Source of the DNA: Protea cynaroides
Lineage: Eukaryota; Streptophyta; Magnoliopsida; Proteales; Proteaceae
Reading direction: 5' to 3'
Length of the DNA stretch: 64,000 nucleotides
Assembly: GCA_028583415.1 (NCBI GenBank)
Contig: CM053267.1
Span: 14,891,104 to 14,955,103, forward strand
The position numbers and the translations under genes were made by a program. Within the stretch, counting starts at the first letter, position 1. The number at the start of each line of letters is the position of its first letter. Of this stretch, positions 1 to 11,724 are shown piece after piece. Below the pieces are notes generated by a model. That model was not told where the DNA came from and did no database searches. It saw only the letters and a program-made list of their open reading frames with translations.

Positions 1-2156
1 TAAGCGAGAATGTGCTCCAGTTCTGTTCACATCCCGTGACGGAGCATGTTTGTGATAGCACTTTCATTGCTATTGTACGATGATTGGGTGATTTTGAGCC
101 ATATAGGATCCACCATTTAGCTGCAAAATAGCATAAGAAACAAATATTAGATGATGAAAAAACTCTCAATGGCATCCCTAAAGTAAGTATACGTACCAGG
201 AGGTGTTGATGTTCGACCAGATTTTGCCACTGCCCTGCCAAAACTCCCAATGGCATCTCTAAAGCTTTTGAGCTGAACCAATTTTGATGGGTATTAGTCT
301 TAGTAAAAATGCCATTCTTATAAATTATGTTTACAACAAAGTAAAAGTCTTACTTCTTGGTTAACAATAGACTGTGCTCTTGCACTTGACTCAAGCTTGG
401 TAACCACTTCTTGTACTGCATCTATCAAATCTTGACGCATTTCCAAGTTATCTTTGTATTGATACTTAAGATTCAGATAATATGCTAAAAATTGACAAAT
501 ATTATAAATACATCAATGCAAGCTGATGTAATTTTAATTACTTGAGAAACTGAAGTACATTAAGTAAAGACTTACCAACCTTGTGTAGTGGGTGCTTCAG
601 CTGTCGCTCCCAATAATCTTTGATGATAGAAATATATTTCGAGTTCCCGCATCTGTAAGCTTCCTCCACTTGCATCTTCATAATATCTATGGTAGCCCAC
701 AAATATGGTAAGGTGGCCTTCCTCTGTCCATCAACCATTCTCAATACTTTCATAATGGGATCTAATATCATAACAACTTTCTTGACATCATCCTAAAATT
801 TATCGCTGGATATGGTTGCCTGTGCTATCCTACTAGCTCGAGAACTAGACTGAGGCCACTTAAATCACTCCTCTAAAGCAAACATTGATCTCAAGCCAGA
901 CTTCTTCAATTTAAAACTCTTCAGGGATACGTAGTTTGTTGCAAAATGTATTAACCCTGGCCTCATCAAGTCTCCACCACACTTGGTTCTCATCATCTCC
1001 AAGGCGTACCCATGGTTATATATGAAAGTGGTTACTTGCCTTACATTTTCTACTGTCTCTTTCACAAGTTTGATCTCCTTTATATCCTTTAGCATTAAAT
1101 TAATACAATGGGCTGCACAGGGTGTCCAAAAAGTCAATATTTTTTTTTATTATTCATTAACCTTTTTCTTGCTTTTTTGAAGTTGCTACTATTATCAATA
1201 ACCACTTGTATCACATGTTTTATCCCTACTTATTTTACCACTTTCTTCAGGAGACCATAAATGTACTTATCATTCTTAATATGCTTGGATGCATCGACAG
1301 ACTTAAAAAAAATTATTCTTCCATCATAATTCACCAAGAAGTTGATGAGGGATTTTTTGGTGGGTCCAGTTCACCCATCACACATCACAGTGACCCAATA
1401 TCTTTCCCATTATGTCTTCAAAGAATCCACATATGTTACCATATCTTTCTTATGTTTGGATGGTAGGTGTTGTACAACTCCCAAGCTGAAGGTCCTTTCA
1501 CTCCTAGTTGCCCTACCTACCTCATCCAACATACTTTGATAGTATGGTCATGTGGTAGTATTTGTTGTTATGCCATGGTACAACATCCATTTGGAGATAT
1601 GATCTCCCACTTTAGTCTTGACATCAGTCCAAAAGTGCTTTAACTTTTTTTTTTGTGACCTGTCCTGTCTGGGAAATATAGTAGGATCCATGTTTAGGAC
1701 TTCAAGATCTGTGTCACGAAGAGGTAGTAGTTCCTGTGCACCAGCTGAAGCCCTCACATTCTTAGCCCTCCTAAAAGGTATCCCATCCTGACCCCATGTC
1801 TAAGTCTCGGCCTCCTCCCTTCATCCTCTGCTGGTGCCTGTCTAGATGACCTTGCTCCTCTAGTCCTCTCAAATTTCCTTTGTTGTTCTACCTCTCATTG
1901 CCTTATACTTGCTATCTTGGCTCTCTTCAACTGTCTCACCTCTTCCTCTGTCATTTCTAGATTTACCTATCACTGTCAAGGTCAATGTCATCATCATCTT
2001 CCCATACATTGGCCTCCAGAAAAGCTTCTTCAAATTCCTCCCTAACTGGCTTCTTCTTATTTCTTCTATCAATATCATTCTTTATCAAGGTTGCCATAGC
2101 CTTCTTCACTTCACTTGGTACATTGGTGCAACCCATAATATCTTTGTTACCACTAG

Positions 2157-4382
2157 TGTCACACCCCAATTCTGGACTAACCAGAGTAGTGTGAATAAAC
2201 CAATGGTTCATCCATGATCTCGTATAGGTCGTACCCACCATATCAAACCACACACACATTCCATGGTAACAATCAAAGATAATAAACAAGTAAGCAGAAG
2301 TCTTTATAAATAATGAACTGAGTATCTAACAGTGATAAAATAAATATTTAATCCAGTTATTTCCATGTAACTCAAGATATAAAATAAAATAATCAATTAC
2401 ATGTCCAGTAATCAAAATAGCAAAAGTAATCAAAGACACACTAGTTGCACTCGCATGACAGATCATGCGCATCTTTCACAGCTTCTACATCCATAGCCGT
2501 CATGTATCCATACGACGACGCATTCACGAAATCTTCTACAGTAGGTCCTGCATCATCAACTAAAAATATTCGACGTCGAAAGGGTGAACACACATCATGG
2601 TTCAGTGAGCAAACAAAACAATGCATAAACATATGCATGCATTCAATTCAATATCTTTGGTCTGATTTTTAAATTTACAATATGCTATAGAAATGTTTGG
2701 TAGCCACCACATCTCTATACACGAGTGTGTGAATCCGTCCAATGGATCAAATACCATTGTCATCCCACATGCACCCACCATGGAATAGAGATAGAGCTAA
2801 AGTGTCTGGATCACACACCGTCAACACTTCCCCTGATGCCTTACCCATACCAACACGTAAGCCCCTATTGGCGAGGGCTCGCAAACTGGACTTGCAACTA
2901 ACAAATCCTAATGCCATCCAATGTATCCAAGACCTCACCCCAACATCCCTTAATACGTCCATAGAGATAAAGCTAAGGCCCCCCGAAAGAGTCAAATACT
3001 ACACCATCTGAGCCCACCTCCCCTGATGCCCTACGACGTAATAGTTCTACTAAGGTAATGACGATACGATGATGTCAATGTGAAGCATGGTTTAGGGATC
3101 AAACACCCTTCCCTGCACCACACACCAACCACACTCACAAACACATGCTTATTCCTATCATCATCAATCAACATGGTAGTAACGATAAAGTAAATATGCA
3201 TAAACAGGAATAACAAATATTGGATGACATGTGAAATACACATTACAAGCACACAAACATAGAAGCATTCATGGCATTAGATGAAATAAAATAAACATAG
3301 TTTGTTATTATCCAATTAGTTTAGGTCTTGTTCCCTTACCTTTTAACAATACTAGATCTCCTTCTAAGCCTTGTAACTCTCTTTGAATCACTTTAGTAAC
3401 CTAAAAGTTATATGAATTTAAGTTAGGATTCATGTGTAAGATGTTACAATAGTTAAAAATCAAAACAGATCACTGATAGGTGTTTGATTAGTCTTATGGT
3501 CTCATGCTAATGTCGACCTTACCTCATATGGTCGATACCCTACAGTCGCACTATATGCGACCACACCTACGACCATACGTTTCCTGAATTCCTCCCGAAT
3601 AGCTATGGTGGATACTCTGGTCATCCTATGGTCGACAATAGCTGCGACCATACGATTTTTGATCAAATTTTACTTTCAATCCAAGTTCTTCCTGAGTCAA
3701 ATTCTTGGCTCTTCACTTGGGGTCATCCTATGGCCATTATTTATGGTTTCTCAGCAACCATTATCACTAAACTCATCCCCCATAGCTATCTTTGAGATTT
3801 ACTTAAAGGATCACATGGATCATAATGGTTTGACATCTCCAATCCACAATAGAAATCTTACTCCATCGGTTTTACATCTTCAGAGATAAGTTTCATACAT
3901 TGGCCTATAGTAGAGAGCCAAAACCTTCTCAACTTTCTTCTTAGCCTTCTCTCCTTCTCCTTCTCTTCCTTCTCTTCCTTCCCTTCCTTTAGGGTTTGAT
4001 AATGTTCCAAAAGAGTGAAAAAGGGCTCTCCATATAAAGTTCTCCAACAATAGGAAAGAGATCCCCTTTTTATTTGGAAAGTTTTCAAACTCTGAAGTCT
4101 GATTTGGGGTCATACGGTTGGACGTACGGTCATAAAATCCATCGACTATATGCTTGAAAACATTGACTGTACGTCTAATTATCAATGATCTATCATTTTC
4201 ATCGTATGGTCGACCATACCTACCCAGGTTGTCGACCATACACTTAGTTTTTAGTGTTTTTGAGTTGATTAGTTTACCTGGTCTCATAGTCTATCTTCAC
4301 ATGGTTGGTCCACTCGATCCAGCAATGATGGAAAGACCTAGTATGACATGGTTAGACTGATTAGTGGAGTGCAGGTCTTGCA
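2157..4382 (-). mobile_element. Solo LTR S0 of a chromovirus-type gypsy family
   Basis: On the minus strand it runs TGCAAGACCTGCACTCC... to ...GGGGTGTGACA and is flanked by a perfect 5-bp duplication ACTAG (2152-2156 and 4383-4387). No internal region is present, so it is a recombination-derived solo LTR. A TATA-like box lies at 4028-4038 (minus). GTCGAC-type motif clusters lie at about 4105-4240 and 3500-3665, including the perfect palindrome GTATGGTCGACCATAC at 4204-4219. Candidate exon ends: donor after 3862, exon 3400-3340, and a last exon from 2547. Confidence 0.9.
2441..2563 (-). CDS. Conserved LTR-encoded short reading frame (S0 copy)
   Basis: A 40-codon frame ending at TAG reads LVDDAGPTVEDF ... 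HDLSCECN. It is one of nine homologous frames in the LTRs of this window; core residues G-x-T-V-E-D-(Y/F) and HDxSCEC are retained. A splice-acceptor-like GATGCAG ends just before 2547. In this copy the preceding candidate exon (3400-3340, 61 nt, acceptor CTTTTAG, donor GTAAGGG) is fully open and joins in frame to this one, giving VTKVIQRELQG ... LLK before GPTVEDF. No start codon was identified, function is unknown, and the peptide is hypothetical. Confidence 0.45.
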   Translation of the reverse strand, partial: LVDDAGPTVEDFVNASSYGYMTAMDVEAVKDAHDLSCECN

Positions 4383-4529
4383 ACTAGTAAGATGCCACTT
4401 CAATCTAGTGACACCACCTCCTTTAATCTGCTTACCATAATAATATCATTGTAACTGCTTCTTATTGGCAGTCGGTGGTATCCCATGTCTCCATGCAATC
4501 TCACCATTTGGAGTTGGTGCATCAGTCAT

Positions 4530-5542
4530 TTCAAATACTTACACTGTTGGAACAAAAAGACAACAATTACTACAATTGAAACAAACCCTTAAGTGAAAAA
4601 AAAAACAACCTATTTTCATTTTTAACAATACTTTATTACATAAATAATATCTCATAAGACTAGTAATACACCTTAAAATAAAAAACAGCAAATCATTATC
4701 ATTTTAACACTACTTTATTACATAAAACAGCAACATATTATCATATCTAACACATTTATATTTTTTCCATAAGTAAAAAAATATTTTATTAATTTTTCAG
4801 TAATTAATATGTCGTTAAATCAACAAAAATAATTAGTTAACAATACTTTAATTACATAAAACAGTAACCCACCACACTAAGTGGTTACATTTATATTTTT
4901 AAAAATTTTACATTTATATTTTTTAAGATTTTCAAAGAGAAAACAGAAACATTTATCATTTTTTTAATATTTATTTTCAATTTAATTAATTATTTTATCA
5001 ATATCCAAAAATTAAAATAAATAAATAAAAATAGAAAAATAATTTAACTCCATACAAAATGTAGATCACCCTATTTTATTTAACATATATTTAATTCAAT
5101 TCCATACAACATATGTAACACATACTTTTTTCAAAAAATAGTTGACAAAAAATCTAATAAATAAATTATTTATCAAAAAAAAAAAAAAAAAACCACCATA
5201 GATGCATAGATCAGGTGATTCTAACAAACATATAAAAAGTTGAAAGCCATCTATAATGTTTGCATACCATTTCATTGAAAAATACACATATTGGAGAGAA
5301 TTAGTTACCTTGAAGAGAGAGAAAAGAGTTGAGAGTTGATAGATGTTGAAGAACCTTGAGAAATCATGTCCAATCTCTAGATCTCTTGAAGAAATGAAGT
5401 CTTTAGGTGAAAAATATAGAGAAATGAAGTTGGGAGAGCAAAATGGGAGAAAAAGAAACAAACCAGTGGAAACAAGTAAGGTTTTGAATGGTTTCGACAC
5501 CTAAATAAAGGTCTTGGTTCACTTTATGGGTCGAGACAGAGG
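4530..5542. other. AT-rich spacer without recognisable gene
   Basis: This is strongly A/T-rich sequence upstream of the hAT start codon, with homopolymer runs (for example A's at 5169-5191). A minus-strand open frame at 5500-5096 is of low complexity and matches nothing I recognise. It may be the promoter or leader side of the hAT element. Confidence 0.5.
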
Positions 5543-5642
5543 TTTCATATGAAACCTGGTCAAACCCAGTTAGGTTTGACCGAGATGATGTAAAAGTCAG
5601 TTTCGAGCCCGGTTTTGTCTCAGCCAGGCTCGAAACTGACTT
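5543..5642. repeat. Cluster of three perfect palindromes or hairpins
   Basis: The palindrome GGTTTCATATGAAACC lies at about 5543-5558. Next is the 9-bp stem GGTCAAACC / GGTTTGACC at about 5560-5583. Then comes a 16-bp perfect stem, AAGTCAGTTTCGAGCC (5594-5609) with its exact complement at 5627-5642, around a 17-nt loop. It could be the subterminal repeats of the hAT element or a small MITE. No terminal repeat pair was established. Confidence 0.7.
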
Positions 5643-5696
5643 ATTTCGGTCGAAACCTCAAACTATGCTTAGGGTGTGTTGATGCTGAAAACTGGT

Positions 5697-5895
5697 CTAG
5701 CCGAGTTGTACGCCACATCAAATGAGTTATGGTTGAAGTAACTGAGTTGGTGACATTGTAAATGAGTTGTATGAGGTACGAATGACTTATATGCAGTTAT
5801 AAACGAGTTGTCCATGTTATAGCCGAGTTGTCCACGTTATAAACGAGTTCACACGTTCTAGAAAAGTTCACATGCTCTAGACAAGTTCATACATT
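5697..5895. repeat. Degenerate short tandem repeat (about 20 bp, GAGTTGT/AAGTTCA core)
   Basis: Repeated blocks such as CCGAGTTGTCCACGTTATAAA, drifting into CTAGACAAGTTCATAC, recur about every 20 bp. The array is imperfect and has no coding content. Confidence 0.5.
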
Positions 5896-5899
5896 TTGG

Positions 5900-6957
5900 G
5901 TGACTTTAAGGATAAGTCCTGGAAAAGATAGAGAGAAACAAGAGAGGTGGACTGAGTAGTCCATTGGCCACTCTGATGGTTATGGTCGGTGGTCCGGTCA
6001 TACAACTGTGGAATTGAAGCTACAATCGAACACAACCAGGAGGTCTCAGAAAATTTGTAATCGCAGTACCGGCCACACAACTCTGCAACCAAAGCTACTG
6101 TCGGACACTTCCAAACGAGGACCTTGGCCAGTCCAGAGGGAATATTAGTCATAGCCTCCAATATCTACCATTAAATAATAATCTAATAACCTTATGTATC
6201 GCAATTAGGTGTCACGTACGTAGGTGAGGCCGACTTACGTGGTGCAGAATCATATATTAGCTAACACACATATGAGGGATAGAACCTTGAATTTATTTAT
6301 GTATTTGTAAATAACTTACTTGCCGATGTTGCATTCTGTGGTGGATAACATGTCTTTCAATATTTGTATATTTGTGCATGCATTTGCATCTTGAAATTAT
6401 TATAGTGATTGCGTAATGCGTATACAGTTTGTGTGGGAAGTTGAAAAGCGGTCAAGGACTACTGAACCAATTCTCTACATAGGCACTATTAGGATGACCT
6501 AGTACCATAGTGGATTGACAGCATCTAGGGGGAGTAGATGGACGAGCTGGGATATCTGTTGGGGTATGGTCATTGGCATTGTGATGACATATAAGAATGG
6601 TTGGAAAGATATTGCCCTATGTTTGTAACCCTACCTAGTAGGGGGTTAGGTACTGATGTGAGACAGGAGATGAGGGTGAGGTCTCGACGATGTTGGTCGG
6701 AGTATCTTCTAGCAGGACTCAGCCCTATCACTGTCCATAGTGAGAGACGTGTAGATTCACTAGGATTGTTGGAGTAACACTGAGTGAGTGACCATTCTCT
6801 CTCGTGCATGGAGGTTGTGACCAGTTTTGGTGAGTGTGGTCATGCCTTTCCATAGCACAAAGCAGACTTTACCTGACCTTGCTTATTAAATTCTATTCAT
6901 GCATTATTGTCTGCTTGATTGTCTATTTCTCACTGAGCTCATGTTGGAGAGCTCACT
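5900..6957 (+). mobile_element. LTR A, left part (interrupted by element B)
   Basis: This shares order with the 3' half of the other LTRs here: the ACATGTC..TATTTGT..TGCATG block (about 6350-6400), CCATAGCACA...CAGACTTTACC (about 6850) and CTCACTGAGCTCA near the end. Element B interrupts it after TCACT (6953-6957), and it resumes at 17738. Its 5' boundary was not found, so the start given is approximate. It is the most diverged member of the LTR group in the window. Confidence 0.55.
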
Positions 6958-8105
6958 TGTCACACCCTAATTCCGGCTGAACCAGAAGTGTGAATGAACC
7001 GTCACTGAACCAACGGTTCACACCAGGATCTCAATACGACCGTGTCTACCCATACAAACCATTGCACATAACCATAATCAGAATATAATAAAAATATAGT
7101 GGAAGTCTTTGATAGCTCGCTCTGCGTCACAAGGTCCTACACAATGTTAGGTTTAATTAGAATAATTTTTCCTTAGGTTTATGTTGGTCAAAAAACCAAC
7201 TTGGTCAAAAACACTCTTTATAGAGAAGACTGGTCACAGGTACCGGTTGCGGCATCGTGGGAAAACCTGTGACCGGTATGGTCGACCGGTCCCCACAGAC
7301 CAGTCCCCGAGAGGTACCGGTTGCAGTACGAGTCGCATATGGTGCGACCGGTATGTCTCCGGAATACCATACGCTTGGTTTTCGCTTTCCGTTGGTCACC
7401 CTCTGTTGATCCCAGGGTTTCTCCTATACATTCTAGGTTTGAATACTGAGTTAGAGTTGTTTCCAACTCCATTCAAGTCCTAGTTTCTATGGTCTCAACC
7501 TAGAACTTGAATATAGGGTTTACCGACTAGATTAGGGTTTGACGACAAACATGGTTTAGATCAATACCTGCTTTGCATGGTATTGATCCAATCATAACTA
7601 ACCATCCTAGAATACTTAATGTAGAGGGAGGTTTAAGCACTTACCGTTGAATCGCAGTAATGTGTTCTTCGTCGAACGGCAATGACGGCTCTTCCCTCTC
7701 CTTTCTAGCTTCTTTTCCTTCTTCAGCCTCTTTCTCCTCTTTAGGGTTTGTGAGAATCAATGGAAGAGGTTTTAGGAGGTTTAAGGGTCTTTATATAGGC
7801 TAGAGTTAGGTTTAGGAAGCCTCCTAACATTAGGAAAGTCCTTCGGTTTGAAATTTGGAAAGTGGGACCCGTAGAGATCCGTTTCTGGATCCATGCTACG
7901 CAAGCTATACCGGTCGACTATCGACCGGTACCAAGACCGGTACCATCGACCGGTATCCAATTTTTCATACTTGAATTGGTCCGATTGGTCCGATTTCATA
8001 CCTGGTTGTCATCTGCTCGTCCCGTCTGGCCCAGTGATGATTGAAAGACCTGTTACGACATGAATGAAAGATTTAGATCGGGTTCATGGAGTGCGGGTTT
8101 TACAA
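6958..8105 (-). repeat. 3' LTR of B, with a large internal deletion
   Basis: The ends match the 5' LTR (TGT...ACA), but it is only 1148 bp against 2141 bp. About 1.0 kb is missing between AGTCTT (near 7110) and TGATAGCTCG, corresponding to roughly 15744-16765 of the other LTR. The loss removes the last two candidate exons, including the conserved short reading frame. TATA-like box at 7789-7799 (minus). ACCGGT/GGTCGACC motif clusters lie at about 7240-7365 and 7905-7955. Confidence 0.92.
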
Positions 8106-8196
8106 CTCCCCCACCCTTAAAAGAAATTTCATCCCCGAAATTTGCATATAGGTTTCACAACTCCCCCACCCTCAAATTAAATTTCGGCCTCAAAAT
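8106..8196 (-). repeat. Duplicated polypurine tract of B
   Basis: The minus strand carries GGGTGGGGGAGTT directly before the 3' LTR and again about 50 bp upstream, each after a similar AAATTTCGGG..AAATTT block. The copy touching the LTR is the expected plus-strand primer. Element C has the same duplication and D has only one tract. Confidence 0.8.
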
Positions 8197-11100
8197 TTGA
8201 ACGTACCTTGGTCGTCAAAAAGGTTAGGGTATTCCTTTCGCATCGCGTTCTCTTCCTCCCAAGTAATCTCTTATAAATCTTGGCTTTTCCAATGCACTTT
8301 TACATAATGGATATCCTTGCTTTGGAGATGTTGTACCTTTCGGCTTGTGAGCATCACAGGTACTACTTTAAATGTCAAGTCCTATGTCAAGTCTGGTGGG
8401 TCTACTGTCAAGATGTGCGATGGATCCCGGACCTACTTCTTCAATAAAGAAACATGGAACACATCATGAACGCTTGACATGGATGGTGGTAGAGCCAGTT
8501 GATATACCACATTGCCACGTCTGGTCAAAATCTCATATGGTCCCATATACCTGGGGCATAGCTTCCCCTTCTTGCCAAACCGTTTCAGAACTCGCACAGG
8601 TGATATCTACAAGAATACTTTATCACCCACTGCAAACTCCAGATCTCGATGTCGGTTATCTGCATAGTGCTTTTGTCGAACTTGAGCTGTCTTCACTCTT
8701 TCCTTAATTTGATCAATCACTCGATAAGTTTCTTCAACGAACTCTGGTCCTACAATCCTTCTCTCTCCCACCTCATTCCATAACAGAGGTGTACGATATT
8801 TCTTACCATAGAGTACCTCGTATGGAGCCATTTGGATCGTAGCCTAATAACTATTGTTATAAGCAAACTCGATGAGTGATAGCTTCTCGTCCTAAGCTCC
8901 TTTGAAATCTAGAGCACACGCTCAGAGCATATCTTCCAAAATTTGAATAGTTTTTTCTGACTGCCCGTCCGTCTGAGGGTGAAAAATTGTACTAAACTTC
9001 AACTTGGTTCCCATAGCTTTCTATAATCCTTCCTAGAACTTTGATGTAAAACGGGGATCTCTGTCAGATACTATACTTTCTGGGATGCCATGAAATCTGA
9101 CTATATTATCCACATATAGCTTGGCCAGCTTCTCCATGGTATACTGAGGTTTGATAGCGATGAATCGAGCTGTCTTGGTAAGTTGATCGACTATAACCCA
9201 TACTACATCCACTGACCTTGGTGTCAAGGGTAGGCCAGTGACGAAATCCATTGTGATACAATCCCACTTCCATGCTGGCTCCGATAGTGGTTGTAACAAA
9301 CCTGCGGGTCTCTGTCTTTCTACTTTAACTTGCTGGCAATTCAAACATTGGAATACGAATCGAGCTACATCCGCTTTCATACCCCTCCACCAATATAATC
9401 TTCTTAAATCATGGTACATCTTGGTGCTTCCTGGATGTACCGAATATGGGGTGTAATGAGCTTCTGTCATAACTCGATCTTTGATATTTGAGTTCTCACT
9501 CTCAGGTATACATAATCGTCCACGATACCTGAGTACCTTGTCTGAATCCAAGATAAAGTCAGGATTGCTTTTACCCTTCTCTAGATCTTCTTGGATAGTC
9601 TTGAGGTGTGGATCCTATAAGATTGCTACTTTGACCTCATCTATTAGATCCGATGAGATCTTCAAGGCTGCAAACATCAATGTGAACTTATGAATTAAGC
9701 CCTATTCTACTGGATCTCCTGCAGTTTCTAATATATACTCTTCATCAGTCTCTATTGAGCTTGAGGCTACAGCACACAATGCAGCATTTGTACTAGGTCC
9801 GGCCTCAGGCTTCAATGCCCACTTTCTGCTTAAGGCATCGGCCACAACATTTGCCTTACCCGGATGGTACTGGATGTCACAATCATAATCTTGTAATAGT
9901 TCCAACCATCTCCTCTGTCTCATATTCAGGCCCTTCTGAGTAAAAAGGTAAGTTAAACTCTTGTGATCCGACTTAATCTGAAACTTTTCACCGTAAAGGT
10001 AGTGTCTCCAAGACTTGATTGCGTGAATAACTGCTGCTAATTCCAGATCATGCGTAGGATAGTTCTTCTCATGCTCTTTCAACTGCCTTGATACGTAGGC
10101 AATCACCTGTTCTCCTTGCATCAACACACATCCAAGACCCAACCCTGAGGCATCCGTATATAGGGTAAACGGCAAGCCTGGTGCTGGGATGGTCAAGATA
10201 GGTGCAGAGACTAGTCTTGACTTCAAAGTCTGAAAGCACTTCTCACACTCATCCGTCCATATAAACTTTTCCCCTTTCTTGGTTAGTCTGGTAAGTGGAA
10301 CGGCGATCCTTGAGTAGTCTTCCACAATTCTTCTATAGTAACCAGCCAATCCAAGGAAACTACGAATCTCCGTAACTGATTTCAGTGCATCTCATCCTAC
10401 TATAGCTGCGATCTTTCTTGGATCTACCTTGATACCGTCTGCAGATACTACGTGACCCAGGAATGCCACTTCTTTCAGCCAAAATTCACACTTCTTGAAC
10501 TTGGTGTAAAGCTTTTCTCTTCTCAGCCGTTATAGGACTGCTCTCAAATGTGTTGCATGAGTCTCCCTGTCTTGTGAGTAGACCAATAGTCGTCAATGAA
10601 TACGATGACCGAAGTGTCCAATATGTCATGAAACACTCGGTTCATTAGTTCCATGAACGACGCTGGAGTGTTAGTCAACCCGAATGACATTACAAGGAAC
10701 TCATAATGTCCATACCTTGTCTTGAAAGCAGTCTTTGGAATATCTGCGGCCTTGATCTTCAATTGGTGATACCCTGATCTAAGATCAATCTTCGAGAAAA
10801 TCTTTGTACCCTGCAACTGATCGAAGAGATCATCGATCCTAGGCAAAGGATATCGGTTCTTGATGGTTAACTTGTTCAGCTCTCGGTAGTCGATACATAG
10901 CCGTACACTATCGTCCTTTTTCTTAACGAACAATACAGGTGCTCCCCATGGTGATATGCTTGGTCGTATGAAACCCTTATCTAGTAGTTCTTGTAATTGG
11001 GTCTTCAACTCCTTTAATTCGGTAGGGGCCATCCTGTACGGTGCCTTAGACACCGGCGCCGACCCTGGCATGAGGTCTATTACGAACTCTGTAGCCCTGT

Positions 11101-11646
11101 CTGGAGGTAGACCTGGTAGATCTTCTGAAAATACATCTAGAAACTCTCATACCACATCTAGATCTTCCATCTTTGGCACCTCAGCAGTTATGTCGACCAC
11201 AGACACTAAGTACCCCACTCCTCCCTTCTCTAAGCATCTCTTAGCTTTTAGGGCGGAGAGGATCAGCTTCTGCTTCCTAGGTAACTTGGTCCCAGTGAAG
11301 CTAAACTCTTTTCCCTTTTCATTTTTAAGCGCAAGTTTCCTTTCACCACATAATAAGCTAGCTGAATGATGGCCTAGCCAATCCATTCCCAAGATGACGT
11401 CAAAGTCTGCCATCTCGAGTTGAACCAGATTTTCTTCTAGGTTTCGACCCTCAATACTAACTATACACGACCCATAGTATTCATTCAATGCCACTTCAAC
11501 TCCCAACAGAGAGCGGACTATCAAGCTTGGGTTCAAACACTTGACAGGTAATTCCATTCGCTTTCCAAAAGAAATAGAAATGAAGGAGTGCGTGGCCCCA
11601 GAGTCAAAGAGTACTCTAGCGGGTACACCAGCTATATTTACAGTTC
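8175..11646 (-). pseudogene. pol: pol polyprotein of chromovirus B (protease, RT, RNase H, integrase, chromodomain-like), broken
   Basis: On the minus strand the protease starts just after the candidate intron, with the active-site motif DSGA near 11600. The reverse transcriptase spans 11071-10544 (LPRIDDLFDQLQG, then FIDD). A 1-bp deletion immediately after FIDD shifts the frame near 10590. RNase H spans 10349-9702 (YTDASGLGLG, HDLELAA, DALSRK). The integrase spans 9551-9033, with the HHCC finger ending QCLNCQ and the D..D triad residues in MDFVTG and SDRDPRF. The tail (8831 to about 8200) holds NEVGERRIVGPEF and a chromodomain-like YVKVHWK..EITWEEE block. Several nonsense codons are present. 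Required for cDNA synthesis and integration in a live element; inactive here. Confidence 0.9.
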
Positions 11647-11724
11647 CTGAAATTTAATTATCCCTTAGTTCTACATGCTCAAATACAACAACAGTAAACC
11701 AAATAGTAAGGGAAGTAATCATAC
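11647..11724 (-). other. Candidate intron between gag and protease (B)
   Basis: On the minus strand 78 nt run from GTATGAT to TTTCAG, with a branch-point-like GCATGTAGAACTAA about 20 nt before the end. The length is a multiple of three but it contains an in-frame TAA. Retained, translation stops after Gag; removed, gag joins protease in frame (VVTG|TVNIAG). C and D have the same arrangement. Confidence 0.6.

Larger units (their letters stand above)
1..4529 (-). pseudogene. hAT-superfamily transposase gene, decayed, 3' end beyond window
   Basis: Read on the minus strand, the start at 4529 opens a BED zinc-finger region (GGVTRLKWHL; the first Cys codon is now TGA). An acidic linker follows, then a DUF659/RNase-H-like core near 1640-1150 (CDGWTGPTKKS) and 1137-865 (TPCAAHCINLML). 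The C-terminal dimerisation region lies near 120-1 (WWILYG, TCSVTGCEQNWS). Several introns are still visible with GT/AG ends: 485-575, 273-353 and 121-196. Joining the exons restores frame at each. Solo LTR S0 (2157-4382) splits the BED region, and the flanking ACTAG duplication rejoins the reading frame. Stops include two Trp codons changed to TGA and TAG in the core (about 865-770). The domain order and introns fit plant hAT transposases or hAT-derived host genes. The nonsense codons argue it is dead. The end of the gene lies left of the window. Confidence 0.8.

Noticed and set aside
5096..5500. 134-codon minus-strand frame
   Set aside because: AT-rich, Phe/Leu-rich, with no recognisable motif or neighbour support.
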